Positions 36,602 to 45,939 of a stretch of DNA of 62,379 nt are shown here, piece after piece (position 1 is the stretch's first letter; every line of letters begins with the position of its first letter). The position numbers and the translations under genes are program-made. The stretch spans positions 1 through 62,379 of the forward strand of contig JADGAT010000018.1 of NCBI GenBank assembly GCA_015231885.1. Reading direction: 5' to 3'. Under the pieces are notes generated by a model. The model searched no databases, was not told where the DNA came from, and saw only the letters and a list, made by a program, of their open reading frames with translations. This DNA comes from SAR324 cluster bacterium (GTDB lineage Bacteria > SAR324 > NAC60-12).

Positions 36602-38851
36602 ATGATGAATGAGCTTTCGTCCTCTTTGAAGGTAAAAACATCATTGGCAACCCAGCTTCTTCGGGTTATTTTGATGATTTACCTGGGAGTAACATTTTTA
36701 TTAACAAGCGCTCAAATCATTGCGGAGTATCAAAACACCAAGGAAGAGGTGCTGCTGGAACTGGAAAGTCTTCAAAAAATCACTGAACCTGGTTTGGCTC
36801 ATGCTTTGTGGGAGGTGAATATGGATCAACTGTCTTCGATTGCTGAAGGAATTTCTGAAAGCCCAGTTGTTGTTGGTGTTCGGGTCATAGATGATGTAGG
36901 AAAAGAGTATGATTTTGGAAAAACCGTTCCTCTCTCGGATACGGTAGAGAGCCATTTGAAGGTTCAACAAGCCTACAGAGTCGCATCATCCTCCATCATA
37001 CCGGGGATGTTTGGACGAGAGTTCCCCTTACCCTTCAAAAATAAACAAATGGGGAGGGTGATCCTTTACTCCAGTTCTGGAATTATTTTCCAAAAAGTAA
37101 AATTTGGAATATTTCTTATTCTGATTAATGCTGTTATCAAAACATTGGCTCTCAGTTGCATTTTTATCTGGGTCGTCCAAAAAATACTTGGGGAACCCCT
37201 TCTGCAATTTACCAGCAAGGTGAAAGAAACGAATTTGGATCAATTATCTTCTGCCAGGATTCACCTGTTTTCAAATCAGACTAATGAGCTTGGTGTGCTT
37301 GAGAAAGCGTTTAATACGATGGTATCCAATCTGGATCAATCTCACCAGGAGTTGGCTTTCCTCAACCAAAACCTGGAAAAAACCATCCAAGAGCGGACTG
37401 ATGAATTGTTACGGGCAAAAGAAGTAGCCGAATCTGCCACCCAGGCCAAAAGTGAATTCATTGCCAGTATGAGTCATGAATTGCGGACGCCCATGAATGC
37501 CATTCTTGGATTCTCTGAATTACTCAACACTCTCGTCACGGACCCCAAACAAAAAGAGTATCTTGAAGCAATCCAAGCGGGAGGACAAAATCTCTTGAAG
37601 CTGATCAACGATATTTTGGATCTTTCCAAGGTCGAAGCAGGAAAAATGGAAATCACTCCTCACCCTACGCATCTCGAACAATTAATTGAAGAGGTTGCTA
37701 CTACGTTTTCGTTAAAACTACTCCAAAAGAATCTGGTTCTCTACAAAGAAATCGATCCTAACCTTCCAGCTGCTCTACTTTTAGATGAAACACGAATACG
37801 CCAGATTTTATTAAACCTGGTTGGCAATGCCGTCAAATTTACAGACCAAGGCTATATCAAGATCATCTTAAAGTCAGGGGATGCTGCCGAGTTGGATTCG
37901 AGGGTCGATTTATACATTGCAGTGGAAGATACGGGAATTGGGATTTCTCCGGAAAATCAGCAGCATATTTTTGAAGCATTTCAACAGCAAAAAGGACAAG
38001 ATCCATCCAAATATGAGGGATTTGGGCTGGGACTGGCCATTACCAAAAGTTTGGTAGAGGCCATGAATGGGACGCTAACAGTCTCTGATGCTGGCGAATC
38101 AACAGGAACACTTTTTACAATTCGACTGCCTGATATTGAAGTTCCTGTGATGGATACCGTCGAGCAAGACATGAACATGGATTTTTCCAGCTCTATTCAA
38201 TTCAAACCAGCAACCCTACTGATTGTGGATGATGTGGAATCAAACCGTAACCTGATTGTCGAAAACTTCATTGACTCCGCGATTCAGACCTGGTGTGCCA
38301 ACAATGGTCAGGCTGCTTTGTTAATTGCAAAAGAACATCGCCCCGACCTCATTTTGATGGACCTGAAAATGCCTGTCATGGATGGTTTTGAAGCAACGCG
38401 TTATCTGAAAGCGGACGAGTCTCTCAAACACATTCCTGTGATTGCCCTAACTGCTGCGGTTACCAAAAGAGAGCAGGAAATGATGGAGCACTATCTGTTC
38501 GACGGTTACCTGCCTAAACCTGTTTCCAGAGGAAAATTATTTCAAGAATTGAGCAAATTTTTACCCCACGACTTCCTTGATTCTCACTCAGTTTTGTCCC
38601 ATATATCAGATGGAAAAACATCAGCATCCCAGTCTGGCGAGAATCGATCCAATTTTTCTTTTAAAGAATCCATTAACACTCTTTCTGCCGAATGGAAAAA
38701 CGAAATGAGAGAAGCCATCAAACAATTGAATCCAAAACAAATCCAGGCTCTTATTGAAAAAGTTCAAAGTGAGGATGCAACATTAGCCGATGCCATTCAA
38801 AGGAGAATAGATCAATTTGAATATGATAAAATGCTAGAAATGCTTCAATAA
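36602..38851 (+). CDS. Hybrid histidine kinase (cassette 3)
   Basis: A 749-residue kinase, the shortest of the four, without a PAS domain. Membrane helices at about 18-40 and 162-188 frame a periplasmic domain with HALW-x5-Q-x8-I-x3-P-x3-GV. The His core reads [16 protein letters not shown] (His about 292), the ATPase NLVGNAVKF and [12 protein letters not shown], and the receiver carries Asp about 587 ([13 protein letters not shown]). The tail has QLNPKQI, where the equivalent His of other tails is Gln, and ends [13 protein letters not shown]. It is the most divergent of the four in its kinase core and receiver. No clear ribosome site was seen. Confidence 0.92.
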   Translation: MMNELSSSLKVKTSLATQLLRVILMIYLGVTFLLTSAQIIAEYQNTKEEVLLELESLQKITEPGLAHALWEVNMDQLSSIAEGISESPVVVGVRVIDDVGKEYDFGKTVPLSDTVESHLKVQQAYRVASSSIIPGMFGREFPLPFKNKQMGRVILYSSSGIIFQKVKFGIFLILINAVIKTLALSCIFIWVVQKILGEPLLQFTSKVKETNLDQLSSARIHLFSNQTNELGVLEKAFNTMVSNLDQSHQELAFLNQNLEKTIQERTDELLRAKEVAESATQAKSEFIASMSHELRTPMNAILGFSELLNTLVTDPKQKEYLEAIQAGGQNLLKLINDILDLSKVEAGKMEITPHPTHLEQLIEEVATTFSLKLLQKNLVLYKEIDPNLPAALLLDETRIRQILLNLVGNAVKFTDQGYIKIILKSGDAAELDSRVDLYIAVEDTGIGISPENQQHIFEAFQQQKGQDPSKYEGFGLGLAITKSLVEAMNGTLTVSDAGESTGTLFTIRLPDIEVPVMDTVEQDMNMDFSSSIQFKPATLLIVDDVESNRNLIVENFIDSAIQTWCANNGQAALLIAKEHRPDLILMDLKMPVMDGFEATRYLKADESLKHIPVIALTAAVTKREQEMMEHYLFDGYLPKPVSRGKLFQELSKFLPHDFLDSHSVLSHISDGKTSASQSGENRSNFSFKESINTLSAEWKNEMREAIKQLNPKQIQALIEKVQSEDATLADAIQRRIDQFEYDKMLEMLQ

Positions 38852-38967
38852 CTATTTACAAGATAACTTTTGGGAGGAAGTTCGCCGTATTTTCTGTTTG
38901 ACTATGAATGAATAGGTCCCTTGTACAATAGAATTTTGTTTAACGCTGAAGGATGACAGGAGGAGTT

Positions 38968-39750
38968 ATGATCGTGAAAAAATCGTTGATAATATTCAGT
39001 ATAATGTGTTGTATCATTGGAGTCTTTCCCAGTATTGGCGCATCAGAAACAAAAAAGATTCTTATTAATTTTTCTCCCTGGGAACCGTTTGAATACACCG
39101 AAAATAAGATTCAAAAGGGAATCGATCTGGAAATTGTCAAAGCGGTGCTGGAAAAAAATGGATTTGAGGTGACTTTTAAAATGTATCCCTGGGCCAGAGC
39201 TTATGAATTGGCAAAACAGGGAAAAGCGGATGGAGTGTTTTCTATGGGAAAACGTCCTGAACGGGAAGTCCATTTTGTTTTTCCTGCAGAACCGCTCATC
39301 ATTACAGGCTGGTATCTCTATTTTCCCCGTGAAAAGGTAGTTCCTTTCAAAAAAGATTTAAAAGCATTAAAAGATCTCAGGATCGGCACAGTCAAATCTT
39401 ACAACTACGGTCCTGACTTCATGGACTCAAAATTGTTCATCCGGGAGGACAATATTAATGATATAAGCAATTTACGCATGTTAAAAGCAGGGCATCTGGA
39501 TGCGGTTGTCTGTGATAGTATCAATTGCCAGTTATTGCTTAAAAAAGAACAGATGGACGATTTGTTTGTGATGTATACCGAAACACCAATTGACATCATT
39601 CCCATGTATGTAGGATTTTCAAAAAATTCAAAAGTGTTGAAACAATATCCTGACCTGGTCAAAAACTTTTCTCAGAGTTTGAAACAGATGAAAGACCGTG
39701 GCGCAATTGATAAAATTGCAGAAAAATATGGTATCCAATACCTGAGATAA
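38968..39750 (+). CDS. SBP_bac_3-type binding protein (cassette 4, first)
   Basis: A 260-residue exported protein. The signal peptide (KSLIIFSIMCCIIGVFP) ends near IGASE. Core segments are QKGIDLEIVKAVLEKNGF, FKMYPWARAYELAKQGKADGVFSMGKRPEREV, and DLRIGTVKSYNYG in the second lobe. AGGAGG lies directly ahead of the ATG at 38968, which is why the in-frame ATG at 38953 is rejected. It is followed 77 bases later by a second binding protein of the same family, so cassette 4 has two candidate receptors for one kinase. Confidence 0.85.
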   Translation: MIVKKSLIIFSIMCCIIGVFPSIGASETKKILINFSPWEPFEYTENKIQKGIDLEIVKAVLEKNGFEVTFKMYPWARAYELAKQGKADGVFSMGKRPEREVHFVFPAEPLIITGWYLYFPREKVVPFKKDLKALKDLRIGTVKSYNYGPDFMDSKLFIREDNINDISNLRMLKAGHLDAVVCDSINCQLLLKKEQMDDLFVMYTETPIDIIPMYVGFSKNSKVLKQYPDLVKNFSQSLKQMKDRGAIDKIAEKYGIQYLR

Positions 39751-39827
39751 TCAAGTTGATGCGCTTCTCTCAGAAGTTGAGAGGAAGCTGTCATTTCAAT
39801 GACATAAAGTGTAAAAGAAGGAATCCT

Positions 39828-40628
39828 ATGAGACAGGTGGTATCATGGCTGGTATTGTGTCTCCTCTCAAGTAGTGCTTGGGGGGTAGAACCTCACTATC
39901 ACGACACGATTCGTTTGACTAATGGGGAATGGCCTCCCTATTTGTCTTATGATTTACAATACTATGGTTTTGCTTCTCGCATTGTGAAAGAAGCCTTTGC
40001 CTTGGAGGGGATCAAGGTGGAGTACGGATTTTTTCCATGGAAACGCGCTTACCTGCTTGCCCAGCAAGGAAAATGGGACGGTTCTGTCGTATGGCATTCG
40101 ACAGCTGAGCGAAAAAAGGATTTTTTATTCAGCGATGGGGTTATTAAAGATTATCAGGTCTTTTTCCATTTAAAAAGCTATGCCTTCGACTGGAATTCTT
40201 TGGAGGATCTAACTGGAATCTTGATTGGAGGCACCTCAGGCTACGTCTACAATAAAGAATTTGACCAGGCAGTGAGATCAGGGAAGCTCAAAATAGTCTA
40301 CGAAAACAGTGATGAAATCAATCTCAGGAAAATTTTATGGGGACGGATCAAAATATTTCTTGCTGACCGGGAAGTGGGTTTCTATTTATTGAACAAACAC
40401 TTCACACCTGCTGAAATTGATTTGTTTACTCATCACCCCAAACCCCTCAAAATCGAAACACTGCATCTGATCTTATCTAAAAAAATTCCGAGCAATCCAT
40501 CCCGATTGATTTCGTTCAATAAAGGACTGCATCGATTAAAGGTCAGTGGAAAATTGGATCAGTTTTTAAATGAATGGAGGCAGAAGAAGGTTTCAGCCGC
40601 ATCCTCGGACGGTATGCGGCCAAAATGA
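39828..40628 (+). CDS. SBP_bac_3-type binding protein (cassette 4, second)
   Basis: A 266-residue exported protein starting at 39828 behind AGAAGGA; the frame extends upstream to 39756 but without such a site. The signal (SWLVLCLLSSSAWG) precedes a family-3 fold: NGEWPPYLS, YGFASRIVKEAFALEGIKVEYGFFPWKRAYLLAQQGKWDGSV, and LIGGTSGYVY in the second lobe. The C-terminal helix ends KLDQFLNEWRQKK. It lies 33 bases before the cassette 4 kinase. The F-P-W-K-R motif parallels Y-P-W-A-R in the preceding paralogue, so both probably arose by tandem duplication followed by divergence. Confidence 0.85.
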   Translation: MRQVVSWLVLCLLSSSAWGVEPHYHDTIRLTNGEWPPYLSYDLQYYGFASRIVKEAFALEGIKVEYGFFPWKRAYLLAQQGKWDGSVVWHSTAERKKDFLFSDGVIKDYQVFFHLKSYAFDWNSLEDLTGILIGGTSGYVYNKEFDQAVRSGKLKIVYENSDEINLRKILWGRIKIFLADREVGFYLLNKHFTPAEIDLFTHHPKPLKIETLHLILSKKIPSNPSRLISFNKGLHRLKVSGKLDQFLNEWRQKKVSAASSDGMRPK

Positions 40629-40661
40629 TACTGTGCGTGAACCGATTGTATTGGAGCAACT

Positions 40662-43337
40662 ATGTCAATATTTCCCATCGCAAACCCTAGAAATTCAATT
40701 ACAGCAAAATTGCTTACCATCGTGTTTTCGATCTACCTGATAATCACGGTCACATTGACAGTGACCCATATGCTTGCTGATTACTATGATACCAAAGATA
40801 CCATCATTCAAGACATGAAAGCATCAAAATCCACGTTTGAATTGGGACTTTCCGGGGCTATTTGGTATTCCAATAAAGAGCAATTGGAGTCATTGACGCA
40901 GGGCATTCTGCGCATTCCCTTTATTGTAGGAGTTTCGGTCTCATCGGATATCCTCGGGAAAGTTTCGGCAGGTATTGTTGTGAACGACAATAATGAAATC
41001 ATCACCGCAGCTCAGGGCGAAGCACATACTTCCCCTGCTTTCTCGGCATCAGAATTGTTCCACTACACCGATTCATTGGTATACAATGATCGTATTGAAG
41101 GAAAGGTCCATGTTGGAAAGATTACGTTGCATTCAAACAGAGGAGTTGTTTGGCAGCGCATTCAATACAGTTTCATGTTCATCATCATCAATGCGGTTCT
41201 CAAGACCGCAGCCTTGTGGATTATCTTTTTATGGGTAGGCCGGGTCATATTGAGCCAGCCGCTTTCTCTTTTGACAAAAGCCACACAACAACTGAACCTG
41301 GATAATCTGGAAAACTTGCATCTCGACATCAAAACCAAAGGAAACAATGAATTGAAAATATTGCAGGATGCGTTCATTGGTATGATTCAAAAGCTGCTCC
41401 ATGCTCGGCAGGAGATCAATGCTTATGCCGATCAGCTGAAAGAACGAGAAGAACAATACCGGACTTTGGTTGACAATGTTAATGTGGGAATTTATCGGAA
41501 CAAGGGAGGACCTAAAGGAGAATTTGTGCAAGTCAATCCCGCTATTGTTGCCATGTTTGAGTATGAATCGACTGAACAATTCATGGAACAAAATGCTTTG
41601 GACCTTTATACCCATTCAGACAAACGTCAGCACTTTTTGAATATGATTCAGCAACAAGGAGAATGCCGAAATTTTGAATTGCATTTGCGTAAAAAAGACA
41701 ACACCCCATTCTGGGTCTCCTGCAGTGCAAAAGCCCATTACGATGAACATGGAGATATCCAATGGATTGATGGTATCCTTGAGGACATTACAGAACGTAA
41801 AAATGCTGAAGAGCTTTCCAATAAATACAAAGAAGAATTGGAAAAGAGAGTAAAAGAACGAACCCGAGATTTGGATGCTGCTAAGCAGGAAGCAGAAAAA
41901 GCGAATGCGGCCAAAAGTGAATTTCTTGCCAACATGAGCCATGAGCTGCGCACCCCTCTCAATGCCATCTTGGGTTTTTCTCAAATGATGGTTCATAACT
42001 CAAACCTCACTTCTGACCAAAAAGAAAACATTCAGATCATCAACCGCAGCGGAGAATACTTATTGACTTTGATCAATGATATTTTGGATATGTCCAAAAT
42101 TGAAGCAGGGCGAGTGACTCTCAATACCTCAGATTTTAGTTTATACCGTATGTTGAATGACACAAAAGACATGTTTCGTATACGGGCTGAAGATAAAGGG
42201 CTGGAAATGCAATTTGAGATTGAGCCGGATGTGCCGGAATGTATCTGTACCGATGAGGCAAAACTTCGCCAGGTATTGATCAACTTGCTCAGCAATGCTG
42301 TCAAGTTCACCAGCAAAGGCTGTATTTTTTTGCGGGTCGGTATGGGACAGGTCGCGCCTGGCTCTCAGTCCCTGGTCGCCATTCATTTTCAAATCAAAGA
42401 TACGGGGCCTGGTATTGCCCATGAACACCTGGAGCATATTTTTGATGCTTTCACCCAGACACACAGCCTTCATGAACCAAATGAGGGAACAGGGCTGGGG
42501 TTGTCCATCAGCCGCAAATTTGTACAATTGATGGGAGGGGACATTCATGTGGAAAGCCGGGTTGAATCACAGGATCTGGAAAAAATCGATTCCCAGGGAG
42601 ATGGTGATCATGGAACCTTATTTTATTTTGATATTTACGTCAAACCAGGAGACACCTCTAAGGTTCAGACTGAAGCATTACAGCATCGGCAGATTACGGG
42701 GGTGGAATCTGACACGGAATATAGAATTCTGGTGGTCGATGATGTCCTTTCGAATCGACAGATTTTGGCGCAGAACCTCACCTCCATCAGCTTGGAAGTT
42801 CGTCAGGCCGATAGCGGAAAACAGGCTGTTTCAATTTGGAAAGAATGGCATCCTCACTTAATCTGGATGGATATACGCATGCCGGGAATGGATGGCTATG
42901 AAGCGACTCGGCACATCAAAAGTTCTGAACAGGGCAAAGAAACCATTGTGATTGCCATCTCTGCCTCTGCCTTTGAGGACAAAAGAGAAGAGGCACTTGC
43001 CGCAGGATGTGACGATTTTATTGCCAAACCGTTCAAGGAGGCTGAAATTTTTGAAAAAGTCTCTAAGTACCTTGGGGTGCGTTATATTTACAACGATATG
43101 ATAGCCATGGATGGTGTATCTTCAGAAAAAAGTAATGAAAAAGAGAATCTTTATATAGAAATTCAAAACCTGCCCTCTGAATGGAAAATGGGAATGAAAC
43201 AGGCTATCGGGCATTTGAATCCCAGGCAAATGAATGGGCTGATTGAGCAAGTTCGTGAGCAGGATGAGGCTTTAGCGAATGCCATTAAAAAGAAAATAGA
43301 TCAGTTTGAATATGAACAGATTTTAAGGTTGCTGTAG
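40662..43337 (+). CDS. Hybrid histidine kinase (cassette 4)
   Basis: An 891-residue kinase with membrane helices at about 16-38 and 168-194 and a periplasmic domain carrying GAIW-x5-Q-x8-I-x3-P-x3-GV. A HAMP-like linker, a PAS domain with PAC end (about 262-378, EDITERK), and a coiled coil precede the His core (SHELRTPLNAILGFSQ, His about 427). The ATPase shows NLLSNAVKF and GTGLGLSISRKF; the receiver Asp is about 737. The tail has HLNPRQM and ends DQFEYEQILRLL. GGAGCAAC precedes the ATG. It closes the array. Confidence 0.93.
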   Translation: MSIFPIANPRNSITAKLLTIVFSIYLIITVTLTVTHMLADYYDTKDTIIQDMKASKSTFELGLSGAIWYSNKEQLESLTQGILRIPFIVGVSVSSDILGKVSAGIVVNDNNEIITAAQGEAHTSPAFSASELFHYTDSLVYNDRIEGKVHVGKITLHSNRGVVWQRIQYSFMFIIINAVLKTAALWIIFLWVGRVILSQPLSLLTKATQQLNLDNLENLHLDIKTKGNNELKILQDAFIGMIQKLLHARQEINAYADQLKEREEQYRTLVDNVNVGIYRNKGGPKGEFVQVNPAIVAMFEYESTEQFMEQNALDLYTHSDKRQHFLNMIQQQGECRNFELHLRKKDNTPFWVSCSAKAHYDEHGDIQWIDGILEDITERKNAEELSNKYKEELEKRVKERTRDLDAAKQEAEKANAAKSEFLANMSHELRTPLNAILGFSQMMVHNSNLTSDQKENIQIINRSGEYLLTLINDILDMSKIEAGRVTLNTSDFSLYRMLNDTKDMFRIRAEDKGLEMQFEIEPDVPECICTDEAKLRQVLINLLSNAVKFTSKGCIFLRVGMGQVAPGSQSLVAIHFQIKDTGPGIAHEHLEHIFDAFTQTHSLHEPNEGTGLGLSISRKFVQLMGGDIHVESRVESQDLEKIDSQGDGDHGTLFYFDIYVKPGDTSKVQTEALQHRQITGVESDTEYRILVVDDVLSNRQILAQNLTSISLEVRQADSGKQAVSIWKEWHPHLIWMDIRMPGMDGYEATRHIKSSEQGKETIVIAISASAFEDKREEALAAGCDDFIAKPFKEAEIFEKVSKYLGVRYIYNDMIAMDGVSSEKSNEKENLYIEIQNLPSEWKMGMKQAIGHLNPRQMNGLIEQVREQDEALANAIKKKIDQFEYEQILRLL

Positions 43338-43356
43338 GTGTTGTTTGCAGGGGATT

Positions 43357-43880
43357 TCACAAAGTTTCTGATGTTTCACGATCCAGGAGTTTTTGCAGCA
43401 GTTCATCATCCAAATCAACCAGAATGGTTTTATTTTGTGAGTAGATGACCTGTCCTGGTTCTCCTCCCTTGATTTTCCTGACGTATTTGCGCTGAGTGTA
43501 ATCGATTTCGATTTTACGGTTTGCACGGACTTTACAGTAATAAGCGGCTAGTTGAGCTGCTTCCTGTAAGGTTTTTTGAGGAAGCGGGGTTTTGGGATAC
43601 TTCACAATCACATGCGAACCAGGCACTCCCTGTGCGTGGAACCACCAGTCATTTCCTCTGCCTATTGAAAAAGTGACATGTGCGTTTTGATGCTTGTTGC
43701 GTCCTGCCACGAGCATGATCCCATCTGAGCTGATCCGAGTCAGTGGTGTGTCACTAGATGCTGGTGCCTTGGAACTTTTTGCTGATTGACGTGATAAGGA
43801 GGCAAGACTATTTTTTAAGAATCGGGTCAGCTGCTTTTCCCACGCGTTCAGCTCTGATGGAGAAACCGCTGCATTTAATC
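43357..43880 (-). pseudogene. 5'-truncated NFACT-R (RqcH/FbpA-like) gene
   Basis: The frame encodes the C-terminal NFACT-R domain of Rqc2/RqcH/FbpA-type proteins, which bind stalled 50S subunits or ligands on the cell surface in other bacteria. The key segments are RISSDGIMLVAGRNKHQNAHVTF and WWFHAQGVPGSHVIVKYP. The frame stays open without a start up to the IS200 left end at about 43877, so the N-terminal NFACT-N domain and coiled coil are missing. The apparent ATG at 43716 is internal to the domain. The gene lies convergent to the last kinase. Confidence 0.85.
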
Positions 43881-44328
43881 CAGTGTAGAAATCCTTGTCC
43901 TGTGGACAAGGTCAGAGTTCAAAGGCTTTGCCATTTGGACGACTCAGTAGCACTCTGAGTTTGAGTTGTCGCCACAATCTCAAACACGGAGTAACTATGA
44001 GCCGATTTCGTAAGTTATCACAAAGTATCTGGCATTGTCAGTATCATGTAGTATGGACCCCAAAGTATCGTTACAAAATTCTAACCGGTGAAGTAGTTGT
44101 TGAGATCACAAAATGCATTCATGTTTTTTGTGAACAGCAAGGAGTTGAAATTGTTGAGTTGAATGTCCAATGTGATCATGTTCACCTTTTAGCCTTGGTT
44201 CCGCCTAAGATATCCATCTCGGATTTTGTTGGAACCTTGAAAGGAAGAACAGCCATTAGGATCTTCAACAAATTTCGATATTTGAAAGAAAAACCCTATT
44301 GGGGGAACCATTTCTGGGCTAGAGGGTA
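43877..44328 (+). mobile_element. Truncated IS200-type element (copy A)
   Basis: 452 bp that match the first part of the intact copy at 45341 with no difference seen by eye (offset 1464 bp). It includes the left-end hairpin CTTGTCC-TGT-GGACAAG. The match ends abruptly after GGCTAGAGGGTA, where unrelated DNA begins. The right end, with the hairpins needed for transposition, is absent. Confidence 0.85.
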
Positions 44329-44359
44329 TTCCTGTTTTCGGTTGAGGGCAGTCTCTTGA
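43997..44359 (+). pseudogene. Truncated IS200 transposase
   Basis: The frame begins with the same 111 residues as the intact TnpA at 45461, including the HUH motif C-D-H61-V-H63, then runs into ten unrelated residues. The catalytic Tyr (Y126) and the end helix are lost, so this copy cannot cut DNA. Its product might still bind the left-end hairpin of the intact copy, but that is speculation. Confidence 0.85.
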
Positions 44360-44378
44360 CTAGGCGATTTGTTGTGCA

Positions 44379-44567
44379 TTATTTCACATATGGTATACCA
44401 AGATCTTTACAAATTTTCTTAGCCAATTGATTATCGATTTCTGTATGACGTGGAATTGCTGATCGTGTATTCAAAGTAGGATTATGCCACCAAGAATGGT
44501 TACCACCTTCCCGAAGAAGCTCACAACCACGCTTACGCAGATGTTTGATCAATTGATTGCGTTTCAT
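44379..44567 (-). CDS. hicA: HicA-type mRNA interferase toxin
   Basis: A 62-residue double-stranded-RNA-binding-fold toxin. The family pattern is complete: LIKHLRKRGCELLREGGNHSWWHNP with the catalytic His at residue 24, then I-P-R-H-T-E-I and a C-terminal helix with A-K-K-I-C-K-D-L-G. HicA cleaves mRNA until bound by HicB. It overlaps the hicB stop by four bases (ATGA), so antitoxin and toxin are translationally coupled with hicB first. Confidence 0.9.
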   Translation of the reverse strand: MKRNQLIKHLRKRGCELLREGGNHSWWHNPTLNTRSAIPRHTEIDNQLAKKICKDLGIPYVK

Positions 44568-44776
44568 ATCGCAATTCGTTCTTCTTGGAAATTGTTTTCA
44601 GCAGCAGAGATTGCATCTTGTTTGTTAAATTCTAAAGCCTCCCGTAAAGTAATTCTTAAACTCTCTAGTAATTCTTCTTTTGTCGCTTCTTGACAATTGA
44701 CCCCAGGAACTTCCTCGATCCAGCCAATCCACCAACCCTTTGATTGTTTGATTATTGCGGTATATTCATTATTCAT
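44564..44776 (-). CDS. hicB: HicB-type antitoxin
   Basis: A 70-residue antitoxin with the partial RNase-H-like fold of HicB: YTAIIKQSKGWWIGWIEEVPGVNCQ, then EELLESLRITLREALEF. The start at 44776 is chosen because AAAGGA lies ahead; the open frame runs upstream to 44860, but that part has unrelated composition. The C-terminal DNA-binding domain of longer HicB proteins is absent, so autoregulation may be weak. It is the first gene of the hicBA pair in this island end. Confidence 0.85.
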   Translation of the reverse strand: MNNEYTAIIKQSKGWWIGWIEEVPGVNCQEATKEELLESLRITLREALEFNKQDAISAAENNFQEERIAI

Positions 44777-44945
44777 ACATTCCTTTATTCTTGGAAGTTG
44801 AAAACTCAAGATTTTCAAGATGTTGATAATTTTCTTTATCCCAATAAAAATTATTATCACCTAATCCTTCCACAGTCCAGACACTACTTCCAATTGCTTG
44901 CCTATTCGAGTTAGCGTCACAAGAGGAAAAGATTATTCCTTCTCC
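44769..44945 (-). pseudogene. Short open frame without a standard start
   Basis: A 58-codon open frame reading GEGIIFSSCDANSNRQAIGSS... and ending GMYE lies between the S74-type fragment and hicB on the same strand. AAGGAGAAGG precedes it but no ATG, GTG or TTG occurs in frame. The stop falls inside the hicB start region. It has protein-like texture (VWTVEGLGDNNFYWDKENY) but no family is recognised. It is either a decayed gene or one with a non-standard start. Confidence 0.35.
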
Positions 44946-44954
44946 TTAAATCAC

Positions 44955-45345
44955 CTACTTTGCTGCCATGACTTGGCGAGAATTGGAGGCTATCTGTTCG
45001 GTTTTGATAGAATTCAGCAACTCAGCCAGTTTCTGCTCTATTTTCTGATCCATTTGCGCCATCTGGTTTTTTAAGGCATTGATTTCGTTTTGCTGCTGCT
45101 GAAGCTTTGTTTGTAGCTGGGCTAATTCTGATTCATGTTCTTGTTTCTGCTGCTCGATTATTTGCCGCTGTTCTTTAACCGCTTCCACCAAATAGGGAGT
45201 TAAAGACGCATATTGCACCCCTAAGTATCCATCTTCATCTTCTGAAACAATCCGGCGCATATAGGATTGAACTTCTTGAGCAACGATTCCTACGGCTTCT
45301 CCATTACCATTTTTCCAATCAAATTCGACTCCCCGTATTGAATCC
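44955..45345 (-). pseudogene. 5'-truncated S74-type intramolecular chaperone fragment
   Basis: The frame matches the C-terminal chaperone region of phage-tail-spike and related trimeric proteins (peptidase S74 type): STLDSIRGVEFDWK, then GIVAQEVQSYM, VQYASLTPYLVEAVKEQ, and a long Glu/Gln coiled coil. In these proteins the domain trims itself off after trimerisation. The upstream end stops at the IS200 left boundary (about 45341), so the fibre part and the catalytic residues are missing. The ATG at 45398 lies within IS sequence and is not real. Confidence 0.8.
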
Positions 45346-45460
45346 AGTGTAGAAATCCTTGTCCTGTGGACAAGGTCAGAGTTCAAAGGCTTTGCCATTT
45401 GGACGACTCAGTAGCACTCTGAGTTTGAGTTGTCGCCACAATCTCAAACACGGAGTAACT

Positions 45461-45865
45461 ATGAGCCGATTTCGTAAGTTATCACAAAGTATCTGGCATT
45501 GTCAGTATCATGTAGTATGGACCCCAAAGTATCGTTACAAAATTCTAACCGGTGAAGTAGTTGTTGAGATCACAAAATGCATTCATGTTTTTTGTGAACA
45601 GCAAGGAGTTGAAATTGTTGAGTTGAATGTCCAATGTGATCATGTTCACCTTTTAGCCTTGGTTCCGCCTAAGATATCCATCTCGGATTTTGTTGGAACC
45701 TTGAAAGGAAGAACAGCCATTAGGATCTTCAACAAATTTCGATATTTGAAAGAAAAACCCTATTGGGGGAACCATTTCTGGGCTAGAGGGTACTGTGTTG
45801 ATACCGTTGGTTTAGACTCAGAAATGATTCGTAAATATGTCAAATATCAAAATGATAAAGAGTAA
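45461..45865 (+). CDS. tnpA: IS200-family Y1 transposase TnpA
   Basis: A 134-residue HUH transposase that moves single-stranded DNA. HUH motif C-D-H61-V-H63 and catalytic Tyr 126 in M-I-R-K-Y-V-K-Y-Q are both present, with the family opening CQYHVVWTPKYRY. The start at 45461 follows CGGAGTAACT; the frame upstream, which contains the left-end hairpin, is non-coding. No TnpB-type accessory gene is present, so this is an IS200 rather than an IS605 arrangement. Leaky control by the leader hairpin is usual for this family. Confidence 0.93.
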   Translation: MSRFRKLSQSIWHCQYHVVWTPKYRYKILTGEVVVEITKCIHVFCEQQGVEIVELNVQCDHVHLLALVPPKISISDFVGTLKGRTAIRIFNKFRYLKEKPYWGNHFWARGYCVDTVGLDSEMIRKYVKYQNDKE

Positions 45866-45939
45866 ATTATTGTAAACAAACTGTATTTGGTGACAACTTT
45901 TCCTGCCCCCTTTGGGTGGCAAGGCAGTTTCATCCCCTT

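Noticed and set aside
45359..45460. N-terminal extension of IS200 TnpA
   Set aside because: It covers the left-end hairpin and lacks family similarity; the ribosome site lies at the ATG at 45461.
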